This document shows, one piece after another, positions 1 through 6,685 of a DNA stretch of 7,708 bases. Under the pieces are notes generated by a model. The model worked only from the letters and a program-made list of their open reading frames with translations. It did no database searches and was not told the origin of the DNA. Positions within the stretch are counted from its first letter, which is position 1, and each line of letters starts with the position of its first letter. The DNA comes from Acidobacteriaceae bacterium. Lineage in GTDB: Bacteria > Acidobacteriota > Terriglobia > Terriglobales > Acidobacteriaceae. The position numbers were made by a program, and so were the translations under genes. The DNA lies in assembly GCA_003156495.1 (NCBI GenBank), contig PMHC01000276.1, positions 1-7,708 on the forward strand, written 5' to 3'.

Positions 1-2454
1 GCTGCCGTGATGGCCGACCTTGAGCAGCGAGCTTTGGAGATCGGGCTCGGCGAGCATCGCTTGCTCGACGGGCGCTTCGGCGTCGCCTTCAAGCAGCATC
101 GAGGTTGCGCCGTAGGCCAGGCGCAGCACCAGCGAATCGTTATTTGTGGGCTCCGCTTCGGGCTGATAGCCGCTGAATGGGGCGAGCACGTTGACCTGCG
201 CGCCGCCGAAGGCGAAGCTCTGGCCGGCGCGCAGCGGGCGCAGACGGACGTGCAGTTGCGCGGCCTCGCTTAATAATGCGTTGTAAGCGGCGACAGGCGG
301 ATTGTTGCCGACCCAGAGCTCGCCGGGATTGAAGTTGCGGAGTACGGCGGGCAGTCCGCCCATGTGGTCGGAGTGCGCGTGACTGAGGGCGACGGCGTCG
401 AGATGGCGAATGCCGCGCGCCCAGAGAGCAGGCGAGACAACCTCCTCGCCGATGTCGAATTCCGAGGCGGTTTGGCGCGGTCCGCCGCCGAAGCCGCCGC
501 CATCGACGAGCAGGGTTTTGCCGTCGGGTGAGATGACGAGCAGCGAGTCGCCCTGGCCGACGTCGATTGCTTCAAGCAGCAGGGCGTTGTGCGGCCGGTC
601 GATGGGGCGAGGGGCGACGGCGACGAGAGCCGCGAGCAGCAGGGCGACCGAGGCGGCGTAGCGCGGCCAATGGCGGGTGGTTGCTACAGCTTGCCAGGCG
701 AAGAAAATCGCCGCGCCGAGCAGCGCGCAAAAGATCAGCGATTGGCTGAGCAACGGCGTGGGAATGCGGAAGTCGCCCATGGCCATGGAGCCGAAGAAAT
801 GCACCAGCCAGACGCCGAAATGAAGAACGACGGCGACGGCGATGGCGGGAATCGCGGCTGCCGGAGGATAGGCGACGAGCAGGATCAGCATGATGAGCGC
901 GGCCGGCATGAGCACCGAGAGCAGAGGCAGAATCAGCAGATTGACCGGCAGAGCGAAGAGCGTAATGCGATGGAAGTAGACGGCCATCGGCATGGCCATT
1001 GCCAGCTCTACGACGCAGGAGATGACGACCAGTTCATAAAGGCGCAATGCGAAACGCAGGCACCAGGGAAAGAAGCGCCAGGCGATCAGGCGGCTTGTCG
1101 CCGGCTCCAAATTTTCGGCGAGGAAGCGCAAGGCGAAGCGGTAGCTGGCAAGTTTGGGCGCGAGCTTGGCGTCGACGGCGAGCAGGCGAAGGTTGCGCGT
1201 TGCGGTGAGATAAGGGTGGATCGTTGCTTCGAGTAGCGGCGCGGCGACGCCGGCGATGGCGACGACGGCCAGCAGCGTCATCTGGAAACTGGAATCGAAG
1301 AGGCTGCGCGGGCTTGCTACCAGCAGGCAAAGCGAGGCGAAACCGACGATATTCAGCGGGCGGCGCTCGCGATAGATCAGGCGGCCGAGCAGATAGAGCG
1401 AGACCATCCAGAGGGAGCGCTGAACGGGCGTGGCGAAGCCGGTGAAGAGCGCGTAGGCGCAGGAAGCGGCGATGGTCAGCAGGGTGGCGGGCGTGCGCGG
1501 CAGACGCAGCTTGTGCGCGATCCAAAAGATAAAGCCGGCGACGATGGCCAGATGAAAGCCCGAGACGACGAGCATGTGAAAAGAGCCGGTGCGCTCAAAG
1601 CCGACGCGGAGCGAATGCGTGAGATAGGTGCGGTCGCCGGCGACCATGGCGGCGAGCATGATGGCGTCGTTTTGGCTGAGGCGCAGCGCGGCGGGAAGCC
1701 GATGCATGGCGGCGGGCAGCGCCAGAAGCCGCGCCGTTGTGGCGTGCTGCCACTGGCCGATGCGGCAGGAAAAGAAGCGGCCGGGCTCGACGCCGAGCAA
1801 CTCAACGCGGTCGCTGGCTACGGTCGCCGTCGAAGTGATTCCCTGATCGAGTAAATAATCGGCGCGGCTCCAGACGCCGGGATCGTGATAAATCCTTGGC
1901 GGCAGCAGGCGGGCCACGGCGCGAATGCGCTGGCCGCAGCGCAGGGGCAAAAGGGCGCTTGCCGAGGGCCAGCGGACTGTCAGCCGTACACCGCCCGAGG
2001 CAGGCCGCGGAGTATCGATGGCGTCGGTGACAACTTCAATGCTGGCGACGCGCAGATCGACGCGCTGCGAGGGAGTGGTGGCGGAGGGCTCGTCGATGTT
2101 GGCAACCGTTTCATCGCGTACCGGACCGGTATCGACGACGACGCCTTCGACGGTACGCAAAAGATCGTCGGAAAGATCGGCGATTGTGGGCGAGGGAACA
2201 GGATGCGGTTCCATTTGCGCGCACCATGAGCCCAGCAGCAGCCACAAAATGGAGAGCGGCAGCCAAGCGATGCGCTGTGCGCGAAAGGCCGCCAGAATGC
2301 ACAGCGCGGCGATGGGCGCGAGCGCGGCCAGCACCAGCGGCGGCCGCAACCAGAGCCAGTGCGCGAGCAGAATTCCGGCGGCGAAGAGCCATGCGGCATG
2401 GAAGAGCGGAAAACCGCTCAAGCCTTGCGCGGAATGTGGGGAAGCGGAGTGCAT
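1..2454 (-). CDS. comEC: ComEC/Rec2 family DNA internalisation channel (C-terminus outside window)
   Basis: Inner-membrane channel that carries single-stranded transforming DNA into the cytoplasm during natural competence. The frame is open for 818 codons from the ATG at 2454 to base 1. Residues about 19-75 form hydrophobic N-terminal segments, followed by a soluble region (about 84-200) in the place of the family's OB-fold. The Competence domain begins near residue 290, with the signature HMLVVSGFH at 293-301, followed by many membrane helices to about 620. A metallo-beta-lactamase-like domain follows: DVGQGDS from 631, the metal motif SHAHSDHMGG at 691-700 (His692, His694, Asp696, His697), the ligand pair Gly790-Asp791, and GHHGS at 814-818 where the window ends. 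All expected metal ligands seen so far are intact, so this looks like a functional long form. The ATG is the only one in frame after the stop at 2521-2523, 37 bases past the methyltransferase gene; its ribosome binding site is weak. Confidence 0.95.
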   Translation of the reverse strand, partial: MHSASPHSAQGLSGFPLFHAAWLFAAGILLAHWLWLRPPLVLAALAPIAALCILAAFRAQRIAWLPLSILWLLLGSWCAQMEPHPVPSPTIADLSDDLLRTVEGVVVDTGPVRDETVANIDEPSATTPSQRVDLRVASIEVVTDAIDTPRPASGGVRLTVRWPSASALLPLRCGQRIRAVARLLPPRIYHDPGVWSRADYLLDQGITSTATVASDRVELLGVEPGRFFSCRIGQWQHATTARLLALPAAMHRLPAALRLSQNDAIMLAAMVAGDRTYLTHSLRVGFERTGSFHMLVVSGFHLAIVAGFIFWIAHKLRLPRTPATLLTIAASCAYALFTGFATPVQRSLWMVSLYLLGRLIYRERRPLNIVGFASLCLLVASPRSLFDSSFQMTLLAVVAIAGVAAPLLEATIHPYLTATRNLRLLAVDAKLAPKLASYRFALRFLAENLEPATSRLIAWRFFPWCLRFALRLYELVVISCVVELAMAMPMAVYFHRITLFALPVNLLILPLLSVLMPAALIMLILLVAYPPAAAIPAIAVAVVLHFGVWLVHFFGSMAMGDFRIPTPLLSQSLIFCALLGAAIFFAWQAVATTRHWPRYAASVALLLAALVAVAPRPIDRPHNALLLEAIDVGQGDSLLVISPDGKTLLVDGGGFGGGPRQTASEFDIGEEVVSPALWARGIRHLDAVALSHAHSDHMGGLPAVLRNFNPGELWVGNNPPVAAYNALLSEAAQLHVRLRPLRAGQSFAFGGAQVNVLAPFSGYQPEAEPTNNDSLVLRLAYGATSMLLEGDAEAPVEQAMLAEPDLQSSLLKVGHHGS

Positions 2455-2491
2455 CGCGCCTGCCAGGAGGCCCGAGTTCGGTTCAAGGCTA

Positions 2492-3865
2492 TCAGGAATT
2501 CGAGGCTTTGGCGCGCAATCTTACGATGGTTTCAAGGTGGAAGGTTTGGGGAAAGAGATCGGCGAGCGAGATTGACTCAATGGCGTAGCCGGCATCGAGC
2601 AGTGTGCGCAGATCGCGGGCGAGGGTGGCCGGATCGCAGGAGACATAGACGAGCGCCGGCGCGGCGACGTGCGCGAGCAGTGTTGTAACCTCCGCGCCGA
2701 GGCCGGTGCGCGGCGGATCGACGACGATCAGATCGGGACGCGCGTTGCGCACCGCGCCACGCAAAAATTTATCGGTAGTGGCGCTGACGGCTTCGGCATT
2801 GGTTTCGCGCAGATTGTGCTGGAGCGCGGCTTCGGCTGCTGGAGCGGATTCGACCGCGATGACGTGCGCGAATTGCTCGGCCAGCCGACGGGCAAAAAGG
2901 CCGACGCCGGCGAAAAGATCCCAAGCCACGGCGCCGGATTGGCCGGCGGTAACGCACTCGGCCAGTTGCTCGACCAGCCAGCGGTTTACCTGGAAGAAGG
3001 CGCCCTGATCGACGCGATAGTCGAAGGGGGCGACGCGATAGACGAGCGAGCCAGCGCCCCAGTGCGTGAGTTGGCGCGGTAATTCGCCGGGCGCGCTTTC
3101 CGAGGCGAACTCAATGCCTTTGGTTTCGGGAATTTTTTCTACGAACGATTGGGCGAATTCTTCCCACAGCGCTTTGTTGCCGGCGGCAACGGTTACGCCG
3201 ACGAGCAACTCGGTTTCATCCGCGTTGCAGAAGAGAGAAATTTCACTTGGGCGATAATGCGGCGGCAGGGCGTGCGCAAGTTCGCCCGAGGCGAGAGCGG
3301 CGCGGACGAGTAACGGCGCGGCGATGGGGCATTCGGCGAGCGGAACGACATCGTGCGAGCGGCGGCCGCGATAGCCGGGATGGCCCTCGGCGTCAAAGGC
3401 CAGACGGATGCGGTTGCGATAGCCCCAGGGCTCGGCGGCGAGCACGGTCATTTCATCGGGAGCGGAGAGGTGGCCGCGCTCGAGGGTTTCGCGCAGAATG
3501 GTCTGCTTGTAGGCGAGCTGCGTGGCGTAGTCGGCGTGCTGATACTGGCAGCCGCCACAGATGCCGAAGTGCCGGCAGGCGGGAACCACACGCTCGGGCG
3601 CGGCGGTGACGATCTCTTCGATTTCAGCCGTGGCGTAGTTGCGCTTGGCTTCGAGCACGCGCACGCGCGCCTCTTCACCCGAGAGCGCGAGCGGGACAAA
3701 GACAGCTTTGCCTTCGGCGTGCGTCAGGAAAGCTCCGCCGTAGATCGGTTTTTCGATTTGCACCAGTTGCGGCAGCGAAGGGGTGGGAGCGGCGCGATGC
3801 GCGGGTGTGGGGCGATGCGTGGGGGCGGCATTTTGCCGCGCGAATTTTTTTGTGTTTTTTTTCAT
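2492..3865 (-). CDS. rlmD: 23S rRNA (uracil-5)-methyltransferase, RlmD/RumA (TrmA) family
   Basis: SAM-dependent enzyme that makes 5-methyluridine in 23S rRNA (U1939 in the E. coli RlmD family). After a basic, Pro/Thr/His-rich leader (1-34), a TRAM-like RNA-binding domain spans about 35-90. The iron-sulphur ligands are Cys97, Cys103, Cys106 (C-x5-CGGC) and Cys179. The Rossmann domain shows the substrate-side FFQVN (290-294), SAM motif I around DLFAGVG (316-322), DPPRTGL (383-389), the catalytic nucleophile Cys410 in YVSCDPATLARDL, and the base Glu445 in HLETIVRL. Its 457 residues fit the family. The ATG overlaps the stop of the upstream gene as ATGA, which suggests translational coupling. Paralogues RlmC and TrmA are alternatives; the Fe-S motif rules against TrmA, and the TRAM-like start favours RlmD, but the exact uridine cannot be read from sequence. 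Confidence 0.93.
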   Translation of the reverse strand: MKKNTKKFARQNAAPTHRPTPAHRAAPTPSLPQLVQIEKPIYGGAFLTHAEGKAVFVPLALSGEEARVRVLEAKRNYATAEIEEIVTAAPERVVPACRHFGICGGCQYQHADYATQLAYKQTILRETLERGHLSAPDEMTVLAAEPWGYRNRIRLAFDAEGHPGYRGRRSHDVVPLAECPIAAPLLVRAALASGELAHALPPHYRPSEISLFCNADETELLVGVTVAAGNKALWEEFAQSFVEKIPETKGIEFASESAPGELPRQLTHWGAGSLVYRVAPFDYRVDQGAFFQVNRWLVEQLAECVTAGQSGAVAWDLFAGVGLFARRLAEQFAHVIAVESAPAAEAALQHNLRETNAEAVSATTDKFLRGAVRNARPDLIVVDPPRTGLGAEVTTLLAHVAAPALVYVSCDPATLARDLRTLLDAGYAIESISLADLFPQTFHLETIVRLRAKASNS

Positions 3866-4581
3866 GCTTGACTCATGTAGAAGAGGCTCAGCCGCGGCAG
3901 ATTGTAGTTGGCCAGCAGTTGTTTTTGGGTGAATTGCCGCTCGACCTGGCGCAGTTGCACGGCGCCCATGCGGCTGCGGTAGGGGGCAAGCTCGCGTGCG
4001 GCGCGCTCTTTGAGGCTTACCAGCAGATCTTCAGGAGCGGCGGCGGTGAGCGCGGCGAAGAGTTTTTCTTCAAGAACGGTGAGGGAGCGCTCGAGGGATT
4101 CCAGATCGACGGGATTTTTTCCCTGGCCGGCCGCGAGGGTTTCATCGGCCAGCTCGCGCAGCCGCGCGGCGATTGCGCGGCAGGGTTCGGGAGCGATGGT
4201 GGCTGTCGCGAGCGCGTCGGCGGCCGAGCGAAGATGCGCGGCCACGCGCTCGGACTCAAAGCCCTGCTCCTGCTGTGGCGCGGTGCTTTCGGTTGCGGCG
4301 CCTGCCGCGGCTTCATTGATTTCCATTGCCGCCTGCATTACCGCCTGCGAGCACCAAGCCAGGCCGTTGATCCGCTGCGGGCCGCGCCGCGAATGGGTTT
4401 TGCGCGCATCGTGTTTGTCGAAGGCCGCGTCGATGCCGCGCAGAGCGGCTTCAAGGGAAATGCCGGCCTCGCGCCAGCTTTCGATCAGGGCCCAATCGAG
4501 GGTCGAAAGCAGCAGCGCCGTTCCGCGCCGCTGCTGGAAGCGTTCTTCGATCTCGGTAAAGTAGTTGAAGTAATTCAGCAC
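3862..4581 (-). CDS. Conserved-looking protein of unknown function, coupled to rlmD
   Basis: I do not recognise a characterised family. The 239-residue product is soluble, probably mostly helical, with no signal peptide or membrane segment. The N-terminal 80 residues look like an ordered domain rich in aromatic residues: a Tyr/Phe-rich start, WALIESWREAGISLEAALRGI (30-50), then a basic linker RKTHSRRGPQR (60-70) and INGLAWC (71-77). The tryptophan-Gly-Ile-Glu pattern at 30-50 weakly recalls DnaD-type helical replication domains, but this is only a resemblance. Residues 90-150 are Ala/Glu-rich, and 155-200 could form long amphipathic helices. The C-terminus has a distinct RQFTQKQLLANYNLPRLSLFYM (211-236). 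The start is GTG at 4581; the frame is closed by a stop at 4591-4593, and a weak GATGAG precedes it. It overlaps rlmD by four bases, so it is probably the promoter-proximal gene of the operon with rlmD and comEC. Confidence 0.85.
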   Translation of the reverse strand: MLNYFNYFTEIEERFQQRRGTALLLSTLDWALIESWREAGISLEAALRGIDAAFDKHDARKTHSRRGPQRINGLAWCSQAVMQAAMEINEAAAGAATESTAPQQEQGFESERVAAHLRSAADALATATIAPEPCRAIAARLRELADETLAAGQGKNPVDLESLERSLTVLEEKLFAALTAAAPEDLLVSLKERAARELAPYRSRMGAVQLRQVERQFTQKQLLANYNLPRLSLFYMSQA

Positions 4582-4648
4582 TATCTCATCTTAAATTCGG
4601 CGGGGGCTGGGGCCGGTCGCGATGCGCTGCCGGCCAGGATTTTATTTG

Positions 4649-4673
4649 CATTACTTTTCATTACTCAGTAATG
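4649..4673. promoter_or_regulatory. Putative operator of the ribbon-helix-helix gene: inverted repeat plus a third half-site
   Basis: CATTACT-C-AGTAATG (4659-4673) is a perfect inverted repeat with 7-base arms around one central base. A further copy of the half-site, CATTACT, lies at 4649-4655, exactly 10 bases (about one helical turn) before the left arm. The array ends 7 bases before the antitoxin ATG, inside an AT-rich patch in otherwise GC-rich DNA. CopG/MetJ-type ribbon-helix-helix proteins bind such spaced short half-sites cooperatively and usually repress their own operon, so autoregulation is the natural inference. The site also lies upstream of the divergent minus-strand operon; a possible minus-strand -10 (TAAAAT, 4639-4644) sits next to it, without a good -35. 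Confidence 0.55.
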
Positions 4674-4680
4674 TAAAGGC

Positions 4681-4950
4681 ATGGAGCGGACCACACATCA
4701 ATTCACCATCTCCATGCCGCCCGAGATGGCCGAGCAGGTCGCGGTATTGGCGCAGGCCGAAAGCCGGACCGTCAGCGAGTTGTTCCGCGAGGCCTTTCGC
4801 GCCTATCGCGCGGTGCGCGTGCGTGCGTTGCTGGATGCTTCGCAACAGGCGGGCCGTCGCGTGCGCCACCGGAATTACACTCCGGCCGATGTGCCAAGAC
4901 TGATCCGCGAAACGCGCCGTGAGAGCGAGCGGAAGCCGCGCGCAAAATGA
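4681..4950 (+). CDS. Ribbon-helix-helix (CopG-like) DNA-binding protein, probable antitoxin
   Basis: Small 89-residue protein with the ribbon-helix-helix layout: a short strand at about 4-11 (TTHQFTIS), helix A at about 14-26 (PEMAEQVAVLAQA), the turn ESRTVSE (27-33), and helix B from about 31 to 44 (VSELFREAFRAYRA). Such proteins dimerise, and the paired strands enter the DNA major groove. The C-terminal half is very Arg-rich and would be the toxin-binding part in an antitoxin. The start at 4681 is needed to include the strand; AAAGG at 4675-4679 is unusually close for a ribosome binding site, so initiation may be weak or leaderless. Its TGA overlaps the ATG of a PIN-toxin-like stub (4947), the usual antitoxin-toxin coupling, which supports an antitoxin role. 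The inverted repeat just upstream fits autoregulation. Without an intact toxin it may be an orphan antitoxin or a plain repressor. Confidence 0.85.
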   Translation: MERTTHQFTISMPPEMAEQVAVLAQAESRTVSELFREAFRAYRAVRVRALLDASQQAGRRVRHRNYTPADVPRLIRETRRESERKPRAK

Positions 4951-4985
4951 TTGTTGTTTTGGACACCAGGGAAAATCTGAATTAG
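4947..4985 (+). pseudogene. Truncated PIN-domain toxin start (12 codons)
   Basis: An ATG overlapping the antitoxin TGA (as ATGA) opens MIVVLDTRENLN and then a TAG at 4983-4985. PIN-domain toxins typically begin with a strand of the form M-I-x-V-V-L-D-T-N-V-L-V, in which the Asp is the first metal-binding acid. The stub matches this through Asp6-Thr7 and then diverges where Asn would follow. It is far too short to be a nuclease. I infer that a PIN toxin (the family often paired with CopG-like antitoxins) stood here and was lost by deletion or by insertion of the repeat-bearing DNA that starts about 25 bases later. I see no convincing remainder of the toxin downstream. Confidence 0.6.
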
Positions 4986-5012
4986 TTCGCGAAATGCTAA
5001 CGAAACAAAGCT

Positions 5013-5071
5013 CCTCAGGGGCTAAAGCCCACGATTTTATGAGGCCATTTCGGCACGACTGAAGTCGTGCC
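5013..5071. repeat. Structured intergenic repeat: two hairpins
   Basis: The first hairpin has an outer stem CCTCA (5013-5017) pairing with TGAGG (5040-5044) around an inner stem GGGCT/AGCCC (5019-5030). The second is GGCACGACT (5052-5060) with AGTCGTGCC (5063-5071), a perfect 9-base inverted repeat, readable as an 8-base stem with a TGAA loop. Neither is followed by a T-run, so neither looks like a classical rho-independent terminator, though the element lies between convergent genes. From memory, elements with these motifs recur between genes in Acidobacteriota genomes; I could not search for other copies, and only this one is in the window. Confidence 0.65.
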
Positions 5072-5169
5072 CTGACACTTCTTGCAATGCCTAATTAAAG
5101 TCGTGCCCTGACACTTCTTGCAATGCCTAATTAAAGTCGCATCCTGACACTTTCCGCAATGCCCAATGA
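5062..5169. repeat. Three tandem 36-base units
   Basis: Unit 1 (5062-5097) and unit 2 (5098-5133) are identical over 36 bases. Unit 3 (5134-5169) matches at 28 of 36, with changes clustered in two triplets and near its end. Each unit begins AAGTCG and contains CCTGACACTT and GCAATGCC. Unit 1 starts inside the second hairpin, so each duplication copied the hairpin's right arm and following flank; units 1 and 2 could both pair with the single left arm at 5052-5060, while unit 3 has lost that ability. There are no spacers between units. Confidence 0.9.
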
Positions 5170-5273
5170 GTTTTTCAGCTTGCCGCTGCGGGTTGGCCGG
5201 CGCTCAGAACAACAATTTTATTCAAGCACTGTTCCAAATGCTATTTACCGATACGGCGTAGCACGAGCCGTGG
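5170..5273. other. Intergenic tail between convergent genes, nothing recognised
   Basis: About 100 bases between the tandem repeats and the stop of the aminotransferase gene. It is more AT-rich than the genes. I see no clear terminator, promoter or coding sequence here; a short CACG-AGC-CGTG inverted repeat near 5255 is too small to call. Confidence 0.4.
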
Positions 5274-6455
5274 TCAGCTCAGAAACTCGGCGATGGCCGA
5301 GACGACGGCTTGCTGTTCGTCGGCTCGCAGCTCGGGGAAGATGGGCAGCGCCAGCACTTCATGGGCGGCGCGCTCGGCCTCGGGGAAATCGCCTTCGACG
5401 TAGCCCAGGCTTTTGAGCGGGGCCTGCAGGTGCAGCGGGACCGGGTAGTAAATTGCCGAGCCGATTTTGCGCGCGGCCAAAAATTCATGCAGCGCGTCGC
5501 GGCGCGGGGCGCGGATGACAAATTGGTGCCAGACGTGATGCGCGCCGGGAACTTCGACGGGAAGAATGATTCCTTTGGATGGATACGGCCCGGTTTCTGC
5601 CAGTCCTGCTTTGGCGAAGAGCTCGCGGTAGCGCGCGGCCAGAGTGCGCCGGGCATCGTTCCAACCGGCAATGTATTTGAGCTTGACGCTCAAGACCGCG
5701 CCCTGAAAGCCGTCCATGCGCGTGTTCCAGCCGAGCTCGTCGTGGTAGTAGCGGCGGCGCATTCCATGCTGACGCAACATGCGGGCCCGCTCGGCGAGCT
5801 GATCGCTGTTGGTGGTGACCATGCCGGCGTCGCCGGCGGCGCTCAGGTTTTTGGTGGGATAAAAGCTGAATGCGGCGGCGTTGCCCAATCCGCCGGCTTT
5901 AACGCCATTCCATTCCGCGCCCCAGGCCTGGGCCGCATCTTCAATGAGCTTAAGATCGCGCTCGCGCGCGAGACGGGAAAAAGCCGTCCAGTCGGCGCAT
6001 TGGCCGTAGAGGTGCACGGGCAGAATCGCCTTGACGGCTTTGCCGCGCTCGCTGGATAAAAGTTTTTCAACGGCGGCGGGCGAAAGGTTGAAGGTCTCAG
6101 GATCGATGTCGGCCAGAGCGGGAGTGGCGCCGGCGCGCAGGATGGAGCTGACCGAAGAGAAGAAGCTGAAGGGGGTGGTGATGACCGTCTGACCGGCGCC
6201 GATGCCGGCCGCGGCCTGCGCCAGCCATAGCGCGTCGGTGCCCGAGGAGCAGCCGATGGCGTGCGCTACGCCCAGATGCGCGGCGGCGGCGCGCTCGAAG
6301 TCGGCGACGTGCTGGCCCAGAATGAATTGCTGCGTTTCAAGCACATGGTCCAGCGCCGCGAGCAGCTCGCTGTGGAGCGGGAGGTACTGGCGCTTGAGAT
6401 CGAGCATTGGGACAGAGAGAGCTGTACCACGAGATGGAAGTTCAGCTTTTTTCAC
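5274..6455 (-). CDS. DegT/DnrJ/EryC1/StrS family PLP-dependent sugar aminotransferase
   Basis: Transfers an amino group, usually from glutamate, to a nucleotide-linked keto-sugar for surface polysaccharide, glycan or secondary-metabolite sugars; the exact sugar cannot be told. The product has 393 residues, normal for this fold-type I family. Visible motifs: PMLDLKRQY near 16-24, the cofactor phosphate-binding SSGTDAL (70-76), PVHLYGQ (146-152), EDAAQAWGA (172-180) with Asp173 contacting the pyridine nitrogen, SFYPTKNLSAAGDAG (197-211) with Lys202 as the Schiff-base lysine, and late YYPVPLHLQ (336-344). No sugar-pathway neighbours are present, so it stands alone here. The start is uncertain: GTG at 6455 gives the full frame (stop at 6465-6467), while ATG at 6407 would start at residue 17, right at the conserved MLDLKRQY. 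Neither has a convincing ribosome binding site. It is divergent from hfq. Confidence 0.93.
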   Translation of the reverse strand: MKKAELPSRGTALSVPMLDLKRQYLPLHSELLAALDHVLETQQFILGQHVADFERAAAAHLGVAHAIGCSSGTDALWLAQAAAGIGAGQTVITTPFSFFSSVSSILRAGATPALADIDPETFNLSPAAVEKLLSSERGKAVKAILPVHLYGQCADWTAFSRLARERDLKLIEDAAQAWGAEWNGVKAGGLGNAAAFSFYPTKNLSAAGDAGMVTTNSDQLAERARMLRQHGMRRRYYHDELGWNTRMDGFQGAVLSVKLKYIAGWNDARRTLAARYRELFAKAGLAETGPYPSKGIILPVEVPGAHHVWHQFVIRAPRRDALHEFLAARKIGSAIYYPVPLHLQAPLKSLGYVEGDFPEAERAAHEVLALPIFPELRADEQQAVVSAIAEFLS

Positions 6456-6541
6456 ACCTAGATGCTATCAGCCGGCAAACGGGCACGTCCCACCGGAAGC
6501 AGGGCAATTTGATGGCGAATTACGGTTCTTTTTCGCGGGAG

Positions 6542-6568
6542 TTGAAATCGGCAGCAAATGTCTATAAA
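6542..6568 (+). promoter_or_regulatory. Possible sigma-70-type promoter for hfq
   Basis: TTGAAA (6542-6547) and TATAAA (6563-6568) are separated by 15 bases, slightly shorter than the usual 17. They lie in the 230-base gap between the divergent aminotransferase and hfq, about 120 bases before the hfq start, which would leave a leader of roughly 110 bases. The match is by eye only. I see no clear promoter for the divergent gene in the same gap and no other recognisable element there. Confidence 0.35.
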
Positions 6569-6672
6569 GTTGTCACATTGCGGGGAGTACCCGGCGCCGA
6601 GGGTTACGGAGCCGCCCCTGCGGACCTGCAGTATGGTGTAAGACCGATGTAAAAAAACTTCGTGAAGAAAGT

Positions 6673-6678
6673 AGGAGA
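6673..6678 (+). promoter_or_regulatory. Strong ribosome binding site that fixes the hfq start
   Basis: AGGAGA stands 7 bases before the ATG at 6686. A GTG at 6662 in the same frame would extend the protein by eight residues, but it would place this site inside the gene, so the ATG is preferred. Confidence 0.8.
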
Positions 6679-6685
6679 TCGGCAC

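Noticed and set aside
589..1236. Plus-strand 215-residue open frame
   Set aside because: It lies wholly inside the continuous comEC frame on the other strand and has the low-complexity Arg/Glu/Gln/Asp composition of an antisense shadow.
1034..1525. Arg/Ala/His-rich minus-strand 163-residue frame
   Set aside because: It is an out-of-frame shadow of the comEC membrane domain with typical shadow composition.
270..2399. Several minus-strand open frames in comEC suggesting a broken gene
   Set aside because: They are in other frames. The true frame translates without a stop from 2454 to base 1 and contains all ComEC landmarks, so the gene is not frameshifted in this window.
5052..5071. Rho-independent terminator
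   Set aside because: The hairpin is strong but no T-run follows on either strand.
5062..5169. CRISPR-like array (36-base units)
   Set aside because: The units are directly abutting with no spacers, one is strongly diverged, and no cas genes are nearby. It is a tandem duplication.
5159..5416. Plus-strand 85-residue frame starting in the third repeat unit
   Set aside because: Its second half is antisense to the aminotransferase, its first half lies in repeat and intergenic DNA, and there is no ribosome binding site or recognisable domain.
6407..6652. Plus-strand 81-residue frame upstream of hfq
   Set aside because: It starts antisense to the aminotransferase N-terminus, has no clear ribosome binding site, and the peptide is not recognisable. 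A small protein from ATG 6512 cannot be fully excluded.
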